NCBI GenBank assembly: GCA_018376905.1
Contig: JAHAAK010000003.1
Span: 1 to 64,000 of the forward strand
Source of the DNA: Collinsella sp.
GTDB taxonomy: Bacteria; Actinomycetota; Coriobacteriia; Coriobacteriales; Coriobacteriaceae
Direction: 5' to 3'
Length of the DNA: 64,000 bases
This document shows, in pieces, positions 59,532 through 64,000 of the stretch (its first letter is position 1; each line of letters begins with the position of its first letter). A program made the translations under genes and the position numbers. The notes under the pieces are model-generated. The model was not told the origin of the DNA. It saw nothing but the letters and a program-made list of their open reading frames with translations, and did no database searches.

Positions 59532-59672
59532 GGTCTGGTCTCAGCGGGCCCGGCACGGGCTAAGTTTATCGCGAGTTCCGCACGCAAAGGAAAGCACTTA
59601 ATGTGCTTTCCGTCTTGCGCAGGACTGTAGAGCAGGAAACTTAGCCCGTGCCGGGGCCGCTGAGCCCTGACC
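59532..59672 (-). repeat. Structured repeat element, copy B (inverted)
   Basis: Outer arms 59532-59567 and 59637-59672 are complementary at 33 of 36 positions. The 69-nt core (59568-59636), read on the minus strand, matches the core of copy A at 59 of 69 positions. Three of the changes fall on both sides of the central stem and keep pairing (GGAAAGCAC with GTGCTTTCC). The outer arms differ in sequence from copy A except for the AAGTTT next to the core. Confidence 0.8.
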
Positions 59673-59860
59673 GGCGGGATACACAGGTTCAGATGGGGCT
59701 TTGATGCATGGGTGGTCTGTTGTTGTGCAAATGGGTATCATACTGTGGTTATTGCATCGACTCTGCGATGCATGTTTGTACGTTCCCGGCGGTCGGTTTG
59801 CCAGAAGCGCCCCGTCGGTTGTTCCAGACCCGTTTCGAAGAAAGGAAACCACACTAACCT
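59673..59860 (+). promoter_or_regulatory. Leader and likely promoter region of rnj
   Basis: A TATCAT sequence at 59736-59741 may be the -10, with no clear -35. The rest, about 120 nt, would be a 5' leader; AGAAAGGAAACC precedes the rnj ATG. Confidence 0.4.
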
Positions 59861-61531
59861 ATGGCAGCTAAAAAATCATCTCCCTTGAAGATCATTCCGC
59901 TCGGCGGCCTTGACGGCATCGGCAAGAACATGACGGTCTTCGAATGCGGCGACGACATGGTGCTCGTTGACGCTGGCCTCATGTTCCCCGACGATTCCCA
60001 GCCCGGTATTGACCTGGTGCTTCCCGACTACACCTATGTTCTGGAGAACGAGGAGAAGCTCCGCGGTATCGTCGTCACCCACGGCCACGAGGACCACACC
60101 GGTTCGCTTCCGTATCTGCTGCAGGACCTCAACAACAAGGTGCCCATCTTCTCGAGCAAGCTGACGCTTGGCTTTATCGAAGGCAAGCTTTCTGAGTTCC
60201 GCATCCGCGCACCCAAGTTCCGCGAGGTTAAGGGCGGCAGCCATGTCAACCTCGGCGGCATCTCGCTCGACTTCTTCTCGATGACGCACTCCATCCCCGG
60301 CGCTCTGGGCGTGTTCATTCGCACCAATCAGGGCACCGTTATGCACACTGGCGACTTTAAGCTCGACCAGACGCCCATCGATGGTGTCACGCCCGACTAT
60401 GCCGCTATCAGCCGCTTTGCCAAGCAGGGCATCGACCTGTTGCTGTCCGACTCCACCAATGCCACGGTTCCCGGCTTTACCAAGTCCGAGGCCGAGGTTG
60501 GTCCCAACCTACTGCATGCCATCAAGAACGCCCCGGGTCGCGTGTTCGTCGCTTCGTTCTCGAGCCATATCCATCGTTTGCAGCAGATCTGCGATGCCGC
60601 CCGCAAGTGCGGCCGTAAGGTCGTTGTGACCGGTCGCTCCATGCTCACCAACACCCGCGTCGCGCGCGAGCTGGGCTACCTCAACATCGACGATGCCGAT
60701 ATCATCGATGCCTTCGATATCGATAACCTGCCCGACGACAAGATCGTCGTCATGTGCACCGGTTCGCAGGGCGAGCCGCTGTCGGCCCTGTCCCGCATGG
60801 CCAATGGCGAGCACAAGACGCTCTCTATCCACGAGGGCGATACCGTCATCCTCTCGGCAACTCCCGTTCCCGGCAACGAGAAAGCCGTTCAGCAGGTCGT
60901 CAACAGCTTGGCCAAGCTCGGCTGCGACGTGTGGGATAAGAACCGTGCTCTTGTCCACGTCTCGGGCCACGGCAGCCAGGAGGAGCTTAAGCTCCTGATG
61001 GCCATGGCCAAGCCCACGTACTTTATGCCGGTTCACGGTGAGGCCGTGCATCTGCGCGCCCATGCCCAGCTGGCCCGCAAGATGGGCATCAAGGATGATC
61101 ACATCTTTATCCTCGATAACGGCGACACGCTCGAGATGCGCGGTGGTATCGTCAAGCGTGGTACGCCCGTCGAGTCCGGCGTCGTCTACGTCGACGGCCT
61201 GCGTATCGGCGATACCGACCCCATCGTCCTGCGCGATCGCCAGAAGCTCGCCAATGACGGTATGGTCACGGCCGTCGCCATCGTCTCGCTCAAGCACAAG
61301 AAGATTGAGGCCATCGAGTTTTCGGGCCGCGGCGTCTCGTTTGCCATCGACGACCAGTTCTCCGAGGATGCCTCCGCGTCTATTATGAAGACGATTGAGA
61401 AGGGCAAGTTCAGCTTTACGAGCAGCGGTTCCGATGCCATTCGCAAGGCCGTGCGCGACTCGCTCTCTAACTTTATCTGGAGTCGTACGCGCACTCGTCC
61501 GATGATCATCCCGGTCGTCATGGAGGTTTAG
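59861..61531 (+). CDS. rnj: Ribonuclease J
   Basis: A 556-residue metallo-beta-lactamase/beta-CASP nuclease with endo- and 5'-3' exonuclease activity. Motifs are VVTHGHEDHTGSLPY, MHTGDFKLD and LLLSDSTNA, the beta-CASP segment with VFVASFSSHIHRLQQI, and the late FMPVHGEAVHL. It lies downstream of pnp, so the two main RNA-decay enzymes are encoded together around the structured repeats. The ftsK gene starts 2 nt after its stop. Confidence 0.96.
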   Translation: MAAKKSSPLKIIPLGGLDGIGKNMTVFECGDDMVLVDAGLMFPDDSQPGIDLVLPDYTYVLENEEKLRGIVVTHGHEDHTGSLPYLLQDLNNKVPIFSSKLTLGFIEGKLSEFRIRAPKFREVKGGSHVNLGGISLDFFSMTHSIPGALGVFIRTNQGTVMHTGDFKLDQTPIDGVTPDYAAISRFAKQGIDLLLSDSTNATVPGFTKSEAEVGPNLLHAIKNAPGRVFVASFSSHIHRLQQICDAARKCGRKVVVTGRSMLTNTRVARELGYLNIDDADIIDAFDIDNLPDDKIVVMCTGSQGEPLSALSRMANGEHKTLSIHEGDTVILSATPVPGNEKAVQQVVNSLAKLGCDVWDKNRALVHVSGHGSQEELKLLMAMAKPTYFMPVHGEAVHLRAHAQLARKMGIKDDHIFILDNGDTLEMRGGIVKRGTPVESGVVYVDGLRIGDTDPIVLRDRQKLANDGMVTAVAIVSLKHKKIEAIEFSGRGVSFAIDDQFSEDASASIMKTIEKGKFSFTSSGSDAIRKAVRDSLSNFIWSRTRTRPMIIPVVMEV

Positions 61532-61532
61532 T

Positions 61533-64000
61533 TTGGCGCGCGGATCTGCACAAAACGCCAAAGGCAATAAAGCCAACAACCAACCGGCATCTGCTAAGGG
61601 TGCCGGTTCCCATCTTCGTGCCAATAAGGGCCACGAGACCGACTTCGACGATTTTGAGCCCCTGGTCGAGCCCTCGGCCAACCGCGATATCGCCGGCGTG
61701 GTCATCGCCGTTTTGGCGATTGCGTCCTTCATTGCCGTGATTTCGCCGGCGACTGCACCCGTTACGGCTGCGGTTGCCGGTTTCTACCACCTGGGCTTTG
61801 GTCTGGGCGCCTACGTGCTGCCGATCGTTATTTTGCTGTTTGCCGCCACGCTCTTTTTAGGCGAGGACTCGCCGCTCAACGTGCGCTCTGTTGCGGGCGG
61901 AGCCGTGGTCTTTATCGCCGTCGTCTCCATTCTTTCGCTGATGGTGCCGGGTACGAGTGTCTCGTGTGACCTTATGTTCACGCCGCAAAATTTGTCCGCC
62001 TCGGGTGGCTACATCGGTGCGTTTATTGCGAGTGCGCTGCAGAATGCCCTGGGTAAGCCTATCGCGATGGTAGTCCTGTTGGGCCTTGTCGTCGTGGGCT
62101 TGGTCATCATCGGCTTTTCGGTGGGTGGCGTGCTGCGCTCTGCTCGCGACCGTGCGGCCGATTTTGCCGAGCGCCGTCGTGCCGATGTCAACGCCAGCCC
62201 GTGGGGTGACGACGAAGCCCTGTCGGTGCCCGGCGTTGCCCGTCCGCACCTGAGCATTCTTCGTCAAAAGGGCTCCGATGCTGCCGTGACCACGGTCATG
62301 GGCAACGATGTGGACCCGGTTTTGGACGATGACGACGAGGACGAGAATCCGTTTGTCGACGTGTCCGAGTCGGTTGAGGTTGAGCGCGCTAAGACGACGC
62401 TGCTGCCGCGCCGCCATGCCAAGAAGGGCAAGGCTGCGCCTAAGCTCAATACAAGCGAGCCCGACCCGTCTTGGTCCGATAGCGAGATTGAGCTCACCGA
62501 GGGCGATGACGAGGACGACGAGGCTCCGATTGAGACCGCAAAGACAACTTTGCTGCCGCGTCGCCATGCAAAGCGCGACCAGGTAACCGGCCAGCTTTCG
62601 ATGGAAGACGACCCCGATAAGATCGACGAGTTCGAGCCGCCGTTTGCCGTGAATCCTGTCTCGGCAGCACCTCAGATTCCCGACTTCTTGAAGCATCCCA
62701 AGGTTGCCGATGCGCCTGCCTCGAGTGCCGTCGAATCGGCTGCGGCTAGCGATGGGGGAGCGGACGGTGGCGCCGCAGATAACGAGGGCGAAGAAGAGGA
62801 CGGCCTCAAGCTTCCGCCGCTCGAAATCCTGCATGCCAACCCGCAGTCGGCTTCCGCCGCGTCTTCGGACAAGGAGTTGGAGCAGACCGCTGAGTCACTG
62901 CAATCCACCTTGCTTGAGTTTGGCCGCAGTGCCCGCGTGGTCGGCTGGATCGCCGGCCCCACGGTGACGACCTTTAAGCTGCAACCTGGTGAGGGCGAGC
63001 GCGTGAGCAAGATTTCGAGCCTCGAGGACGATATCGCGCTTTCGCTCGCTGCCCAGTCGGTACGTATCTTTGCCCCGATCCCCGGCACCTCGCTCGTGGG
63101 CATCGAGATTCCCAACCGCAAGCGCCAGAACGTCAACCTGGGCGACGTGCTGCCCTATGTGAAGGGCGGTCCGCTCGAGCTCGCCATCGGCCGCGATGCC
63201 GAGGGCACGCCGGTTGTCGCCGACCTTGCCAAGATGCCCCACCTGTTGATTGCCGGTACGACCGGTTCTGGTAAGTCGGTGATGATCAACTCCATCATCA
63301 CGACTCTGCTCATGCGTACTCTTCCCGAGGACGTTCGCCTGATCATGGTCGACCCCAAGCGCGTCGAGCTTGCGGGCTATAACGGACTGCCGCATCTCTA
63401 TGTGCCCGTGGTGACCGAGCCCAAGCAGGCCGCGAGCGCTCTGCAATGGGCCGTGTCCGAGATGGAGCGTCGCCTGAAGGTCTTCGAGCGTCTCAACGTG
63501 CGTAAGATCTCGACCTACAACGAAAAGCAGGCCGCCGGCGAGTTTGAGCATTACGACAATCCGCCGCAAAAGATGCCCTACCTGGTCATCATCATTGACG
63601 AGCTCTCGGACCTGATGATGGTCGCCGGTAAGGATGTCGAGGCCTCGATCGTGCGTATTGCACAGCTGGGCCGTGCCGCCGGTATTCATCTTATCGTGGC
63701 CACGCAGCGTCCCAGCTCAAACGTGGTGACGGGCCTCATCAAGGCCAACATCACCAATCGCATCGCCTTTAACGTCGCCACGGGCATCGACTCGCGCGTC
63801 ATCATCGACCAGATGGGTGCCGAAAAGCTTACCGGTTTGGGCGACATGCTGTTCTCCAAGGTCGACTGGGGCAAGCCTCGCCGTATCCAGGGCTGCTTTG
63901 TCTCGGACGATGAAATCAATGAGATTGTCGAGTTCGTCAAGTCGCAGAGCGAGCCCGACTACCACGAGGAGATTCTGTCTGCCGTGGCGCCCGCTTCCAT
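61533..64000 (+). CDS. ftsK: DNA translocase FtsK/SpoIIIE, 3' end beyond the window
   Basis: The frame is open from TTG 61533 (GGAGG 6 nt upstream) to the window end, about 822 codons. Four membrane helices (about residues 50-205) are followed by a long acidic linker (about 220-445) with a duplicated AKTTLLPRRHAK motif. The translocase motor follows, with Walker A in GTTGSGKSVMINS and Walker B in YLVIIIDELSDLMM. The C-terminal gamma domain that reads DNA polarity lies beyond 64000. It pumps chromosome termini to XerC/XerD at division, so it is functionally linked to the xerC gene in this window. Confidence 0.93.
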   Translation, partial: MARGSAQNAKGNKANNQPASAKGAGSHLRANKGHETDFDDFEPLVEPSANRDIAGVVIAVLAIASFIAVISPATAPVTAAVAGFYHLGFGLGAYVLPIVILLFAATLFLGEDSPLNVRSVAGGAVVFIAVVSILSLMVPGTSVSCDLMFTPQNLSASGGYIGAFIASALQNALGKPIAMVVLLGLVVVGLVIIGFSVGGVLRSARDRAADFAERRRADVNASPWGDDEALSVPGVARPHLSILRQKGSDAAVTTVMGNDVDPVLDDDDEDENPFVDVSESVEVERAKTTLLPRRHAKKGKAAPKLNTSEPDPSWSDSEIELTEGDDEDDEAPIETAKTTLLPRRHAKRDQVTGQLSMEDDPDKIDEFEPPFAVNPVSAAPQIPDFLKHPKVADAPASSAVESAAASDGGADGGAADNEGEEEDGLKLPPLEILHANPQSASAASSDKELEQTAESLQSTLLEFGRSARVVGWIAGPTVTTFKLQPGEGERVSKISSLEDDIALSLAAQSVRIFAPIPGTSLVGIEIPNRKRQNVNLGDVLPYVKGGPLELAIGRDAEGTPVVADLAKMPHLLIAGTTGSGKSVMINSIITTLLMRTLPEDVRLIMVDPKRVELAGYNGLPHLYVPVVTEPKQAASALQWAVSEMERRLKVFERLNVRKISTYNEKQAAGEFEHYDNPPQKMPYLVIIIDELSDLMMVAGKDVEASIVRIAQLGRAAGIHLIVATQRPSSNVVTGLIKANITNRIAFNVATGIDSRVIIDQMGAEKLTGLGDMLFSKVDWGKPRRIQGCFVSDDEINEIVEFVKSQSEPDYHEEILSAVAPAS

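Noticed and set aside
59256..59672. Interpretation of the pnp-rnj repeats as CRISPR or integron attC sites
   Set aside because: There are only two copies, in inverted orientation, with no cas genes, no regular spacers and no attC core sequences.

Overview
The window is a high-GC, gene-dense bacterial chromosome segment that reads as a Coriobacteriia (Actinomycetota) genome, most likely a gut Collinsella or close relative. The genus call is inference, from the actinobacterial-type integration host factor (mihF), the gene orders (rpsB-tsf-pyrH-frr-uppS-cdsA-dxr-rseP-ispG-proS; dnaJ-mtaB-phoH-ybeY-dgkA-era-recO) and fermentative genes such as adhE and ppdK. No tRNA, rRNA or CRISPR array was seen.

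Left end (1-7.4 kb): an accessory region with lower GC than the rest. One hypothetical gene comes first. It is followed by a compact RiPP (ribosomally made, modified peptide) locus. On the minus strand a PqqD-like/GNAT-like fusion protein, a radical SAM enzyme and a 60-residue cysteine-free precursor peptide are tightly coupled. Divergently, a small membrane protein, a fused ABC transporter and the decayed remains of a second ABC transporter are read rightward. Terminators, a long imperfect palindrome and a complex promoter region follow.

Core (7.4-31.7 kb): ppdK; rplS, rnhB, a YraN-family nuclease gene, a ComM/YifB-like gene, dprA, trmFO and xerC; then the translation, lipid and isoprenoid block rpsB to proS. 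On the minus strand lie a phosphotransferase-family gene, the aldehyde-alcohol dehydrogenase adhE, a Y1-transposase relic bounded by 14-bp inverted repeats, and rpmB.

Pyrimidine block (32-37.5 kb): pyrR-pyrB-pyrC-pyrK-pyrD-pyrF behind a structured leader. carAB and pyrE are not in the window.

Right half (37.5-64 kb): mihF-gmk-rpoZ-thiI, the competence pair comEA-comEC, holA, rpsT, lepA-dusB-hemW, a membrane-anchored J-domain protein next to dnaJ, mtaB to recO, rpsO, pnp, rnj, and the 5' part of ftsK, which runs off the window.

The two most unusual regions are the RiPP locus and the pnp-rnj gap. The gap holds two inverted copies of a structured element with a conserved 69-nt core, compensatory base changes, and long outer arms that differ in sequence between copies but are self-complementary in each.
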